Source of the DNA: Kangiellaceae bacterium
GTDB lineage: Bacteria > Pseudomonadota > Gammaproteobacteria > Enterobacterales > Kangiellaceae
DNA: 46,054 nucleotides
NCBI GenBank assembly: GCA_016743995.1
Contig: JADGFG010000002.1
Location: forward strand, 1-46,054
Direction: 5' to 3'
A model generated the notes under the pieces. That model was not told the origin of the DNA. It worked only from the letters and a program-made list of their open reading frames with translations, and searched no databases. Shown here piece by piece: positions 9,900 through 18,546 of this stretch (positions are counted from its first letter, which is position 1; every line of letters begins with the position of its first letter). Made by a program: the position numbers and the translations under genes.

Positions 9900-9928
9900 A
9901 ATGAGGAAGTTATTATAACTTCCTCATT
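9900..9928 (-). terminator. Perfect stem-loop between the NirT-like and cupredoxin genes
   Basis: Arms AATGAGGAAGTTA (9900-9912) and TAACTTCCTCATT (9916-9928) pair perfectly around a 3-nt loop. It lies 48 bp after the stop of the NirT-like gene and 30 bp before the cupredoxin ATG. No T-run follows on the minus strand, so it may attenuate or protect the transcript and not fully stop it. Confidence 0.55.
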
Positions 9929-9976
9929 CAAAAGTACTACCCGATTCTCCGTCAGTTGAAAATGGCGAAAATGTCC

Positions 9977-11791
9977 TTATAATTTTTTCGCATTCAACTC
10001 CGTAGTACTATTATCAAACCCAAGTTTGTAGCCCAACGATACATGATGAAAACGAGAATCAGTGTAGTCATCGTGAATAGCAAATCCAAAATTATAAATC
10101 TTATTAACATCCAGATTGATATCACCTTTCTTTTCTGATTTTAACTTTCGCTTTAAAATAACAGTCCAGATCCCATTTTTCAGTTTTGCATTAAACTCCG
10201 CTCCCTGACCTCCTTTCATCTGGCGATCCGCCAGTATATGACCATCTTCTACAGCCCCCGAACCAGACTTATAGCGAACAATGTCCATAAATGTACCCTG
10301 TGAGAGTTTATCCGACAAGTCTTTTTCAGAAAGGAGCTTATCCCAGCCTCCACGCTTTTTACCTCTACGTCCCTTTATTTCTAACTTACTACGGCTTTCC
10401 TTAAGATATTTAGTTACACCAGATCCTAGCGTTAACCGACCATTCAGCTTACTAGCATCTAAAACGGCTTGAGTGGGTGCATCGGGCATGTTTCTGGCGT
10501 CATGATGACAAGTTGCCCAGCAGCCTGCTCTATCAGCAAATTCGACATCGTCGGTTGCAAACATAACAGCCAGTTTAACTTTATTCTCCGGATCCATTTT
10601 CCCACCCTTTACAAAGCTGACAGGAGAATGCTTTGTATCTTTCCAGCTGAATTTCATATACAGATTTTCAGTGTCATAAACGGTATTAACCGATACAGAA
10701 ATACTTCCCCTTTTACCTGGTATTGGACTCGATTCAGCCTTTTCACCGGAGACAATTTTAGCTCCCATATCCGCGGTTTCATTATCATGACAAGTTACAC
10801 AACGATCACCGCCTTTCGAAAATGGCCTTGCGCCTCCATGATCACGCCCGTTTAAAACCCACTCGATTGAAGTCTCTCCTGGATAAAAAATAGTAATATC
10901 TCTGGTTGCCGATTTTTTCCAGTTAACATTTATAGCACTACTTTTATTTGTTTTTTCGTCATCTTTTGTTTTTGATGAATTTTTTACTTTAGAATCACTT
11001 TTATTACCAGTGTTATTTTTATATTCATCGAGCGCTTCTTTAACGGCCTGCTCTATCTTTAAGCTTTCTGCTTCCTGTGCATTTTGTTTTTCCAACGCTA
11101 ATTGTTCTTTTTTGGCTTTTTCTTCTGCTTCTACCTGCTTTAAACCGTCAAGGTACATCTTTGGTACTTCTCTGACATAGGACTCATCGGGTGCTTCAAG
11201 CGCTTCAAGTTCTTCATCAGTTAACATATGACGCACATTATTATGAGCAATACCTTTATGACAATCGATACAGGTTTGTCCATTTTTAAATGCATTAAGA
11301 TGTTGTTTTCTTGCTCTTGGCTTTTGGAATTGAGGAGCCATAGATTCAAAATTATGACAGTTTCTGCATTCTCTGGAATCTGTCTCCTTCATTGCCTTCC
11401 AGACACGCTTTGCCATTTTTAAGCGATTTTTTTCAAATTTTTCTGGTGTATCAATTGTTCCGACAACTTTATGATATAACTCGTTACTAGCCTGTATTTT
11501 TCTGGCCATTTTATGAATCCAGGGATCGGGAACATGACAATCTGGACAGCCTGCACGAACACCCGTTCGATTGGTATAGTGAATGGTTGGTTTATATTCC
11601 TTATAGACATTATTTTCCATTTCATGACAGCTTATGCAAAAATCCATGGTATTTGTCGCCTCCATAGCCGTGTTGAATCCACCCCAGAAGATGATACCTG
11701 CAATGAAAAAAACTGAACCGGCGATAACGGAAACACCCATTATTATTTTTTTATTCAGTAGTTTTTTAAATCTTGATTGCTCTTGTGACAT
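9977..11791 (-). CDS. NirT-like tetrahaem cytochrome fused to a haem-binding EB_dh-like domain
   Basis: The 604-residue protein joins two modules. The N-terminus is NapC/NirT-like: a membrane anchor (about 15-38) and four haem sites, CISCH (52-56), CPDCH (82-86), CRNCH (142-146) and CIDCH (174-178). A charged, coiled-coil-prone linker (about 205-285) follows. The C-terminus (about 295-604) resembles the cytochrome c-552/ethylbenzene dehydrogenase gamma haem-binding fold, with CVTCH (331-335) and an atypical CWATCH (C424-x3-C428-H429), so up to six haems. NirT/NapC proteins move quinol electrons to periplasmic reductases; being next to nirS, it likely feeds nitrite reduction. Start 11791 (MSQEQ) has AGGAG upstream; an in-frame start at 11845 would add 18 residues. 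The function of the second domain is not known. Confidence 0.85.
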   Translation of the reverse strand: MSQEQSRFKKLLNKKIIMGVSVIAGSVFFIAGIIFWGGFNTAMEATNTMDFCISCHEMENNVYKEYKPTIHYTNRTGVRAGCPDCHVPDPWIHKMARKIQASNELYHKVVGTIDTPEKFEKNRLKMAKRVWKAMKETDSRECRNCHNFESMAPQFQKPRARKQHLNAFKNGQTCIDCHKGIAHNNVRHMLTDEELEALEAPDESYVREVPKMYLDGLKQVEAEEKAKKEQLALEKQNAQEAESLKIEQAVKEALDEYKNNTGNKSDSKVKNSSKTKDDEKTNKSSAINVNWKKSATRDITIFYPGETSIEWVLNGRDHGGARPFSKGGDRCVTCHDNETADMGAKIVSGEKAESSPIPGKRGSISVSVNTVYDTENLYMKFSWKDTKHSPVSFVKGGKMDPENKVKLAVMFATDDVEFADRAGCWATCHHDARNMPDAPTQAVLDASKLNGRLTLGSGVTKYLKESRSKLEIKGRRGKKRGGWDKLLSEKDLSDKLSQGTFMDIVRYKSGSGAVEDGHILADRQMKGGQGAEFNAKLKNGIWTVILKRKLKSEKKGDINLDVNKIYNFGFAIHDDYTDSRFHHVSLGYKLGFDNSTTELNAKKL

Positions 11792-11824
11792 AACAACGAA
11801 GCTCCTGTAACCTGCATGTTGTAG

Positions 11825-11903
11825 TAATTTTAGAGACAGACGCAAGTTTCCTGAGACTTGCTGCTAAAATTAATATTGGATGCAACTCTCGTTACATCCA
11901 ATA
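11825..11903 (-). other. Two stem-loops between nirS and the NirT-like gene
   Basis: The nirS-proximal hairpin has perfect 9-bp arms, TATTGGATG (11874-11882) and CATCCAATA (11895-11903). A second structure pairs TAATTTTAG (11825-11833) with CTAAAATTA (11864-11872) and has an inner stem GCAAGT (11842-11847) with ACTTGC (11856-11861). They may stabilise the nirS message or partly terminate before the downstream genes. Confidence 0.5.
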
Positions 11904-11921
11904 CCTTACTGCTTATCAGAA

Positions 11922-13553
11922 TTATGTTTTGTGATGCATTCTGTTGTAAACATTAAATTTACCGGTAGGAGTAGTTAACCCCTTAATTCTGGTAATTTCC
12001 TTTAATGTTTTCGCATCATAGACCACAATTTCTCCTGTTGGATTTTTGCTATCAGTACGATTCCAGACAGAAACCCATACTTCTGTTCCACCTTTATTAA
12101 ATTCCATATGTAAAGCAGCCTTCCCTTCCTCTTCAGTCACTCGAATTGTCTTAACAATCTCATGAGTTTTCTTATCGAAAACCTGCACGCTTTGTTGAAC
12201 TTCGGGCTCAGGATGCTTCAACTGATCGGCCCAGACATATTTTGAGTTCTCGTGAGTACGAATAAATGCTCCAGGTCCATCAGTTTCTACTTCATAACAA
12301 AGCTTCCACGCTTGATCAGGGTGACCGATAGGATCATTACCCCAAACTGATACTAAGCCAACACCAAGATGAGTTGTGCCGCCAACAGGGCCACATTTGG
12401 CATCGACCCAGTTCGCTCCTGGCCCAGGATGAGGCAGTTTATCGACATCAATCATTTTTTCCAGTTTACGCTCTTTGGTATCAATCACGACCATCTTGTT
12501 AGAGGCGTTAGCCGCAATCTGGAAATAACGTCCACTGGGATCAAAGAAGCCATCATGTAGAAATTTTGCAGAATCCATTTGCTCTATTCGAAGATTAGCA
12601 ATATCTGAATAATCTACTTGCCACATTTGACCAAGTTCTTTTATCGCAACAATAAAAGTTGACTCATTTGGTGTTGTATAAATTGCTGCAACTCGGGCTT
12701 CGTTAACATACTCACCATCAACATTAATACCACGAGATGAAACAACTTTTAACGGGTCAAGCGTTTTGGCATCCATGATGACAAAATGCGGAGGCCAGTA
12801 ACCACCAGCTATTACGTATTTACCGTCACCAGAAACCGCAATATCACGAGCATCGTAAGCCATTTTTGTTTCAGCAACTAACATTTTATCGGGTGTTTGC
12901 CATAAATCGATTTTATTAACTTTTCCATCTCGACCAATGGTGTACCAGAAACGCCCTATAACATCTTCTGACTTATCTTTTTTGTGATGTTCTGAACCTT
13001 TTATGACGTGTACCGCATAACCAGTGTCAATATGTGCAACTATTTCTTTTTTGTCTCCATCAATGATTGCTGCTTTTCCTGCATCCCTTTCAATAACGAC
13101 AAAAAAGTTTTTCCAGTTACGCCCGTGTTTAGGTTTCTTAGGATAATCTTTCAATGCAACATACTGCTTCGTATGCTTTTTCATCATAGCAAGAGACATT
13201 TCTGGCGGAATAGGTGGTTCCATTTGAATGTAGGTTGATATATCTTTGATTTCCTTTTTACTGAAAATATCATCAAAATTATTCATACCGCCTTCAGTTC
13301 CATAGGCGATGATTTTTTCTAGTCTTTGCTGTCCTTTCTTTTTAGTATTGGCCGGCTCCAGGCTTTTACCTGTCGCCCCTTTACGCAGCACCCCATGGCA
13401 ACCTGCGCAGCGTTGAAAATATAACGTTTTGGATTTTTCAAAATCCGCTTCAGATAAAGTGGGTTCAGCCGCTACAATGTTAAACACGGAACTTGCTGCA
13501 AAAAGACTTGCAGTCATTCCTAACATTGAGAGACCTATCTTCATCTTTTTCAT
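11922..13553 (-). CDS. nirS: Cytochrome cd1 nitrite reductase NirS
   Basis: This 543-residue periplasmic enzyme reduces nitrite to NO. It has a signal peptide (about 1-29, cut after IVAA), then a cytochrome c domain with CAGCH (C49, C52, H53), then an eight-bladed propeller for haem d1. Propeller landmarks are DTGYAVHV (proximal d1 His region), FLHDGFFD and LPHPGPGANW (the two active-site histidines), and the FNVYNRMHH ending typical of the family. It is transcribed from an Fnr-type promoter divergent from cysG, and the NirT-like and cupredoxin genes follow. The haem d1 genes are in a separate operon at 15654-22193. Confidence 0.97.
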   Translation of the reverse strand: MKKMKIGLSMLGMTASLFAASSVFNIVAAEPTLSEADFEKSKTLYFQRCAGCHGVLRKGATGKSLEPANTKKKGQQRLEKIIAYGTEGGMNNFDDIFSKKEIKDISTYIQMEPPIPPEMSLAMMKKHTKQYVALKDYPKKPKHGRNWKNFFVVIERDAGKAAIIDGDKKEIVAHIDTGYAVHVIKGSEHHKKDKSEDVIGRFWYTIGRDGKVNKIDLWQTPDKMLVAETKMAYDARDIAVSGDGKYVIAGGYWPPHFVIMDAKTLDPLKVVSSRGINVDGEYVNEARVAAIYTTPNESTFIVAIKELGQMWQVDYSDIANLRIEQMDSAKFLHDGFFDPSGRYFQIAANASNKMVVIDTKERKLEKMIDVDKLPHPGPGANWVDAKCGPVGGTTHLGVGLVSVWGNDPIGHPDQAWKLCYEVETDGPGAFIRTHENSKYVWADQLKHPEPEVQQSVQVFDKKTHEIVKTIRVTEEEGKAALHMEFNKGGTEVWVSVWNRTDSKNPTGEIVVYDAKTLKEITRIKGLTTPTGKFNVYNRMHHKT

Positions 13554-13625
13554 AACACACTCCCCTCACATATTTATGATTTAGAAACTGAGTTCATCAA
13601 ACAGTAAATTGACTAGCTCATCGAA

Positions 13626-13666
13626 ATCATACCCCTCAGTTGTTATATTCCTTTGACCGAAGTCAA
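13626..13666 (-). promoter_or_regulatory. Fnr/Dnr-type box and -10 of nirS
   Basis: A perfect inverted repeat TTGACcgaaGTCAA (13653-13666) matches 8 of 10 Fnr consensus positions, with symmetric C/G changes. On the minus strand a -10-like TATGAT lies at 13631-13626. The box sits at about -40.5. The inferred nirS leader is about 65 nt. Confidence 0.75.
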
Positions 13667-13794
13667 GTAATGTTAAGTTGTTTTAGTTTGTCCAATGTAT
13701 TTTTTGCCAGATGAGAGAAAACCGAATGTTTTAATTGTAACAAGAATCACTCTCAATATTGTTTTAACAAATTTATCAAAGCACAGCCAGAGGT

Positions 13795-13836
13795 TTGATA
13801 TAAATCAATGCTCTTTCCCCGCTCAAGGAGTAATTT
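13795..13836 (+). promoter_or_regulatory. Perfect Fnr box and -10 of cysG
   Basis: The box TTGATataaATCAA (13795-13808) matches the Fnr consensus at all ten positions. A -10-like TAATTT lies at 13831-13836, which puts the box at -41.5. It is the strongest Fnr site in the window. The stretch between this box and the divergent nirS box (13667-13794) shows no gene. Confidence 0.8.
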
Positions 13837-13869
13837 GAGAATACACTTGGTATATGTGAGGTTATACAA

Positions 13870-15321
13870 ATGGATTACTTTCCATTATTCATGGATATTA
13901 AAAATAAATCCTGTCTGATTATTGGTGATGGCGAAATTGCACAACGAAAAACAGAGGCGTTACTTAAAGCCGGTGCAAAAGTTAAGATTTTAACGAACAA
14001 TAACCATAAAATAACTAAGGAAATAACGCCATTTATCAATAATGTTCAATGTCATATTATCTGTGAAAATTATGAGAAGTCACATCTTGCGGAACTGGCT
14101 TTGATCATTTCTACCATTGAAGACAATAATACAAACACTTCAATTTTTCGCGATGCATCAAAACTAAATATACCAGTCAATGTTGTTGATAAACCGGAAT
14201 TCTGTAGTTTTATTTTTCCTGCTATCGTTGAGCGCGGACCAATTACAATAGGAATTGGTAGCAATGGTAATGCGCCGGTATTAGCAAGGCTGATTCGCTC
14301 AAGAATTGAAACCATTGTCCCAGTTCGATTTGGAACACTTGCCGCTCTGGGTAAAAAATATAGAAATAAAGTTAAGGAAACAGTCAGCAGCACTCTCGGT
14401 AGACGACGCTTCTGGGAATCTGTATTTCAGGGCAAAATTGCACAGGCAGTATTCGCCGGAAAAGCGGAAGTTGCAGAAGAAATGCTGAAAGAACAACTCA
14501 CACACTACTCAGGTAATACTAAACAACACCAGGGTGAAGTTTATCTGGTTGGTGCTGGTCCGGGAGATCCTGAACTATTAACCCTGAAAGCTCTAAGGTT
14601 ATTACAACAAGCCGATATTATTGTTTATGACCGTCTGGTTTCAGACGATATTCTTAATCTTGCTCGTAGAGATGCCAGTAAAATTTATGTTGGTAAAAAA
14701 TCTCGTTTCCATAGTCTTCCTCAGGATCAGATTAATCAATTAATCATTGACCACGCAAAACAGGGAAAACGCGTTCTGAGATTAAAAGGCGGTGATCCTT
14801 TTATATTTGGTCGTGGTGGCGAAGAAGCTGAAGAGCTGGTTGCTGCCAACATCCCTTTTCAAGTCGTACCCGGTATAACCTCTGCGGCTGGCGCTTCAAG
14901 TTATCTTGGCATTCCGCTTACCCATAGAGATTACTCACAAAGCGTGTCATTTGTTACCGGGCACTTAAAAAACGACAGCTGTAATCTTAACTGGAAATCA
15001 CTGTCACAAAAAAATCAGACGCTGGTCATTTATATGGGGATCTCTACAATCAATACTATTTGTACGAAATTGATCCAGCATGATATGGCAAAAAATACAC
15101 CTGTTGCTATCATCCAGAATGCAACATTAAAAGATCAACGTATTGTTATTGGTAAACTTTCCAATATTGAACAAAAAACAATAGAGTCAGGCATTGTTTC
15201 TCCAGCTCTAATCGTCATTGGTGAAGTTGTCAAACTTTATAGTAAACTCAATACAAACAAAGATGGCGGAAAACCTGGTGATATTAACGATAATATATTG
15301 TTGGATAAAAAAACAGCCTGA
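13870..15321 (+). CDS. cysG: Siroheme synthase CysG (uroporphyrinogen-III methyltransferase, dehydrogenase and chelatase)
   Basis: This 483-residue fused enzyme has two parts. Residues 1 to about 210 are the precorrin-2 dehydrogenase/ferrochelatase part (LIIGDGEIAQRK nucleotide site, IGSNGNAPVLARLIR). Residues about 222-465 are the SAM uroporphyrinogen-III methyltransferase (VYLVGAGPGDPELLT, LKGGDPFIFGRGGEE, VVPGITSAAGASSYLGIPLTHR). It makes siroheme, the precursor that NirD/L/G/H decarboxylate on the way to haem d1. No separate nirE is seen, so CysG probably fills that role. A consensus Fnr box upstream supports a denitrification use. GAGG lies 8 nt before the ATG. The last 15 or so residues are a poorly conserved tail. 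Confidence 0.94.
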   Translation: MDYFPLFMDIKNKSCLIIGDGEIAQRKTEALLKAGAKVKILTNNNHKITKEITPFINNVQCHIICENYEKSHLAELALIISTIEDNNTNTSIFRDASKLNIPVNVVDKPEFCSFIFPAIVERGPITIGIGSNGNAPVLARLIRSRIETIVPVRFGTLAALGKKYRNKVKETVSSTLGRRRFWESVFQGKIAQAVFAGKAEVAEEMLKEQLTHYSGNTKQHQGEVYLVGAGPGDPELLTLKALRLLQQADIIVYDRLVSDDILNLARRDASKIYVGKKSRFHSLPQDQINQLIIDHAKQGKRVLRLKGGDPFIFGRGGEEAEELVAANIPFQVVPGITSAAGASSYLGIPLTHRDYSQSVSFVTGHLKNDSCNLNWKSLSQKNQTLVIYMGISTINTICTKLIQHDMAKNTPVAIIQNATLKDQRIVIGKLSNIEQKTIESGIVSPALIVIGEVVKLYSKLNTNKDGGKPGDINDNILLDKKTA

Positions 15322-15460
15322 CCAGGTTTTCACCTTTATTGTTGGAGAAATCATTGAAAGTACCGGGTAACAAGTTTATATCAGACTTAACCTGTATTTC
15401 ATCTTGGTTTTTACGCGATACAAAAATAAACATTCAGGTTAAATAAAGCAGGTTAACGAA

Positions 15461-15577
15461 ATGTCAGACTCAGAAGAAAGAATCAAAAAATTTAAAAAAG
15501 GATTTATTCTACTCATTCTCTTTATTGTTGCGGTTATCATCACCTTTATTTTTACTGGAAGGGGCACCCTGGCCTAA
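15461..15577 (+). CDS. Small single-span membrane protein (38 aa), unknown
   Basis: The ORF runs from ATG 15461 to TAA at 15575-15577. The protein starts with a charged segment (SDSEERIKKFKKG), has one transmembrane helix (about residues 14-32, rich in I, L, F, V) and ends in a short TGRGTLA tail. Upstream GCAGG is a weak ribosome site, about 10 nt away. It lies 139 bp after cysG on the same strand, so it may share the cysG promoter. The positive charges before the helix predict an N-in orientation. I recognise no family. Size and topology resemble small subunits of respiratory complexes, but that is speculation. Confidence 0.5.
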   Translation: MSDSEERIKKFKKGFILLILFIVAVIITFIFTGRGTLA

Positions 15578-15600
15578 AAGCCATTTTCAGTTAAAATGTA

Positions 15601-15633
15601 CCGACTCAAATTAAAAACTAATTGATGAGTCGG
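15601..15633. terminator. Stem-loop between the cysG-side ORFs and nirN
   Basis: Arms CCGACTCA (15601-15608) and TGAGTCGG (15626-15633) enclose an A/T-rich loop. It sits between convergent transcripts and could serve both. There is no long T-run on either side. Confidence 0.4.
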
Positions 15634-15653
15634 CCGGTATTAAGTGGCTAGCG

Positions 15654-17192
15654 CTAATGGCTGGTCCCCCTTTCATAATGCGTTTTATTATACACATTAT
15701 ATTTTCCTGACGGTTTCTTCATTGGTATTCTTTTAACTTCCTTCAACGTTGTTGCGTCATAAATAATTATTGCGCCATCCATATCCCAGATACTCAATAT
15801 TGCGTAGCGTCCATCTTTGGTATATTCAATATGAGCTGCAGTTTTACCTGGCACCGGCTGTAACGTTTTAACAATTTCTAATGTGCTTTTATCAATCACA
15901 TGAATTTTGTCTTTATTGGGCCCAAAAAAGACATCAACCCACGCATATTTACTTTTTCCATGACTTCGCATAAAAAAACCTGGACCCTGTGTTTTCAAAC
16001 GTTTTACCGTTTTCCAGGTACCAGTGTCAATAATACTCACTTCATTTCTGCTCAAATTTGGAGACGCCAGAACCTCCCTCCCCTGATAATCCCAGGTAAT
16101 ACCAGAACCAAGATGCGGCATTCCGTTAAGATCGATGTCTGCAACTAGCTTACCCGTATTAATATTGATAACTTTGCCAGTCAGGTTTTTTTGCCTGCCC
16201 TTACTATTAGCCGGTCTGGACGCGCCAATAACAAGCGAATAATCCTGATTAAAGAAAAAATCATCCAGATAGTCATTAATTTTGACACGACGAGGCTCAA
16301 ATTGTTGCTTTCCTTTTTGATAGGGTATTTCCCAGATTTCAGTAAAATCCTTCATTGCAGCAATAAAACTTCCTCTGGTTGGTGCTGTATAAACAGCACT
16401 TACTCTGGAACTGACTGAATTTTCATTAATTGCTTCAATCACTTTAGCAAGAGATAAATCTGAAGCATTTAACAAAACGATATTATTGGGTAGATAATTA
16501 CCTACAGCAATCGTGTTGCCATCAAACGAAATTGCAGCATTTCTGGTATTAATTCCAACTCGAACTTCGGCTACCATTTTCAAATTATAAATATCAAATT
16601 TTGAGATCCAGCCATCACGCGAAGCAAAGTAAACATAACGTCCATCAGGAGAATATTTGGGGCCACCATGCACTGCATAACGCGTTTTAAATCGATGAAT
16701 TGGTTCAAACTTGTCTCCATCAAGCAAAGTAGCGTGATGGTCTCCCGTTTCTACGACAATGAACAGGTTTTGTAAATCAGCCTTAAATACCGGTTTATCA
16801 GATAATGGTTTTTTACCGACGTAGGTTACTCTTGACGAACTGATATCTTTTTTAGTCCAACGAATACTAACTTTCGGAGGTTGATAAATATACTTAACCA
16901 GTTTTGATACCTGAGCGTCAGATAAGACCTGAGAAAAAGCTGGCATCTGGGTCAGCGCCCTGCCATTAATAATGACATCCTCTGCAGACTTTTTTCTGGT
17001 CCTGCTCAAATTACCAGGCAATAAAGCAGGTCCGGTTCCTCCAAGCCTGTTAACACCATGACAGCTACTACAATGCTGTTCATAGATTGCGTCTACTGAT
17101 TTCGTTTCTGCATTAATTACCGAGAAAAATAGCATAAGAAAAAAGCAGCATGTTATTTTCAGTTTCCAGTTTAATATTTTTATATCATTCAT
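15654..17192 (-). CDS. nirN: NirN, c-type cytochrome with d1-type propeller (dihydro-haem d1 dehydrogenase)
   Basis: This 512-residue NirS paralogue has a signal peptide (about 1-28), a cytochrome c domain with CSSCH (41-45) and MPAF as a likely axial Met, then a d1-type propeller with YAVHGG, GMPHLGSG and GKYNVYNKTHYE. In Pseudomonas aeruginosa NirN performs the last oxidation of haem d1 synthesis in the periplasm and hands it to NirS; that role is taken from the family. It is the last gene of the nirC-N operon, 93 bp after nirJ. It lacks the NirS N-terminal extension and is slightly shorter. Confidence 0.92.
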   Translation of the reverse strand: MNDIKILNWKLKITCCFFLMLFFSVINAETKSVDAIYEQHCSSCHGVNRLGGTGPALLPGNLSRTRKKSAEDVIINGRALTQMPAFSQVLSDAQVSKLVKYIYQPPKVSIRWTKKDISSSRVTYVGKKPLSDKPVFKADLQNLFIVVETGDHHATLLDGDKFEPIHRFKTRYAVHGGPKYSPDGRYVYFASRDGWISKFDIYNLKMVAEVRVGINTRNAAISFDGNTIAVGNYLPNNIVLLNASDLSLAKVIEAINENSVSSRVSAVYTAPTRGSFIAAMKDFTEIWEIPYQKGKQQFEPRRVKINDYLDDFFFNQDYSLVIGASRPANSKGRQKNLTGKVININTGKLVADIDLNGMPHLGSGITWDYQGREVLASPNLSRNEVSIIDTGTWKTVKRLKTQGPGFFMRSHGKSKYAWVDVFFGPNKDKIHVIDKSTLEIVKTLQPVPGKTAAHIEYTKDGRYAILSIWDMDGAIIIYDATTLKEVKRIPMKKPSGKYNVYNKTHYERGTSH

Positions 17193-17285
17193 TCAATAAG
17201 TTGCCTGTATTTCTAGTAACGGTCATTTTTCAAATACTAAATTTGTGCATTTCTGGTGAACTCAAGTTATATGAACAATGCTGGG

Positions 17286-18491
17286 CTACACGACAACCTG
17301 CTGTTTCTTCGTACGCTTAAACGGTGTAACCTTGATCCGTTCACCCACTGTCTTAATATCGAGTTCATTGTCTGATAAATAACAGGCAGGATCTTCTTCC
17401 CAGGGGTCGTTAGTTAACTGATAAGCACGTACTCTGGTATTTCCACCACAAATCGTTTTAAAATCACACAAACCACACCGTCCCTTTAACGGTCTTTCGC
17501 TTTGCTTTAATCCTTTCATCAGAGGGTCGCTTATATCATTCCATATACTGGAAAACTTTCGAGTTTTAACATTACCAAGCTTATAGTCCCACCAGAAAGT
17601 ATCTGGATGAACTTCTCCCATATTATCAATATTGGCTACATTTTTTCCAGTTGAGTTGCCTCCCCACTGGTTTAAACGTTGATGAATAAAATGATAAGAG
17701 TCAGGTTTATTCCGAGCAACCCACTTAAGAAAGTACACACCATCAGCATCGTTATTGCCGGTAACAAACTCAATTTCCCTTTCCGTACCTAAACTATTCC
17801 ATGCTTCCTTAAACAAATAATCCATCGCTTTTTTTGTCATCTGGTGTACGACATCATCTTCCCGATTTCTGTTTCCTCTACCAGCATAGTTAAGGTGAGA
17901 AAGGTAGAATTTATCAATTTTATGCTCATCAACCAGTGCTAATATTTTGGGTAGCTCAGCCGCATTGTCCTTAGTTAAAGTATAACGTAAACCTACTTTA
18001 ATTCCTCTTTCCTGACAAAGCTTAAGAGCGTGCATTGATTTATCAAATGCACCATCCATCTGCCTGAACTTATCATGTGTCTCTCCAATACCATCAATAC
18101 TGATACCCAGATAATCAAATCCAGCACTAGCGATCTTATCAATATTTGTTTCATCAATTAACGTACCATTAGTCGATAGTCCAATGTAAAAACCCAGAGA
18201 TTTTGCTCGATGAGAAATATCATAAATATCATCGCGCAAAAGAGGCTCTCCGCCAGATAAAATAAGTGCTGGCACCTTAAAATCCTTAAGGTCCTGTAAT
18301 GTTTCAAAGACTTGTTCGGTGGAAAGTTCACCGGGAAAATTTGTATCAGCACTGATCGAATAACAATGCTTACAACACAAATTACAGCGTCGAATAAGAT
18401 TCCATATAACAACAGGCCCTTTCGGCTGTCTCAACGGAGCAGCTTGCTCTGGATGAGCCAGTGCTTTCATAAATTGAGTTAATCGGAACAT
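17286..18491 (-). CDS. nirJ: NirJ, radical SAM haem d1 biosynthesis protein
   Basis: This 401-residue radical SAM enzyme has the cluster motif C36-x3-C40-x2-C43 (CNLCCKHC), then SGGEPLLR and GISIDGIGETHD. The C-terminal auxiliary cluster cysteines are in GRCGLCDFKTICGGNTR. NirJ removes the two propionates of didecarboxysiroheme, a step in haem d1 formation. Length is normal (about 390-400). It follows nirH by 55 bp. Other SPASM-type proteins look similar, but the operon context fixes the assignment. Confidence 0.95.
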   Translation of the reverse strand: MFRLTQFMKALAHPEQAAPLRQPKGPVVIWNLIRRCNLCCKHCYSISADTNFPGELSTEQVFETLQDLKDFKVPALILSGGEPLLRDDIYDISHRAKSLGFYIGLSTNGTLIDETNIDKIASAGFDYLGISIDGIGETHDKFRQMDGAFDKSMHALKLCQERGIKVGLRYTLTKDNAAELPKILALVDEHKIDKFYLSHLNYAGRGNRNREDDVVHQMTKKAMDYLFKEAWNSLGTEREIEFVTGNNDADGVYFLKWVARNKPDSYHFIHQRLNQWGGNSTGKNVANIDNMGEVHPDTFWWDYKLGNVKTRKFSSIWNDISDPLMKGLKQSERPLKGRCGLCDFKTICGGNTRVRAYQLTNDPWEEDPACYLSDNELDIKTVGERIKVTPFKRTKKQQVVV

Positions 18492-18546
18492 AAGGCCCTC
18501 TGAAAATTAATCGTAAAATAATGGTGCGTTCAATAAAAATCTACGC

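Noticed and set aside
10281..10855. Two plus-strand open frames (63 and 128 codons) opposite the NirT-like gene
   Set aside because: They lie fully antisense to a clear cytochrome gene, lack ribosome sites and resemble no family.
15354..15446. A 30-codon frame starting with TTG, with GGAG 6 nt upstream, after cysG
   Set aside because: The start is non-standard, there is no recognisable motif or hydrophobic segment, and the composition looks like spacer. It might be a leader peptide, but I cannot support it.
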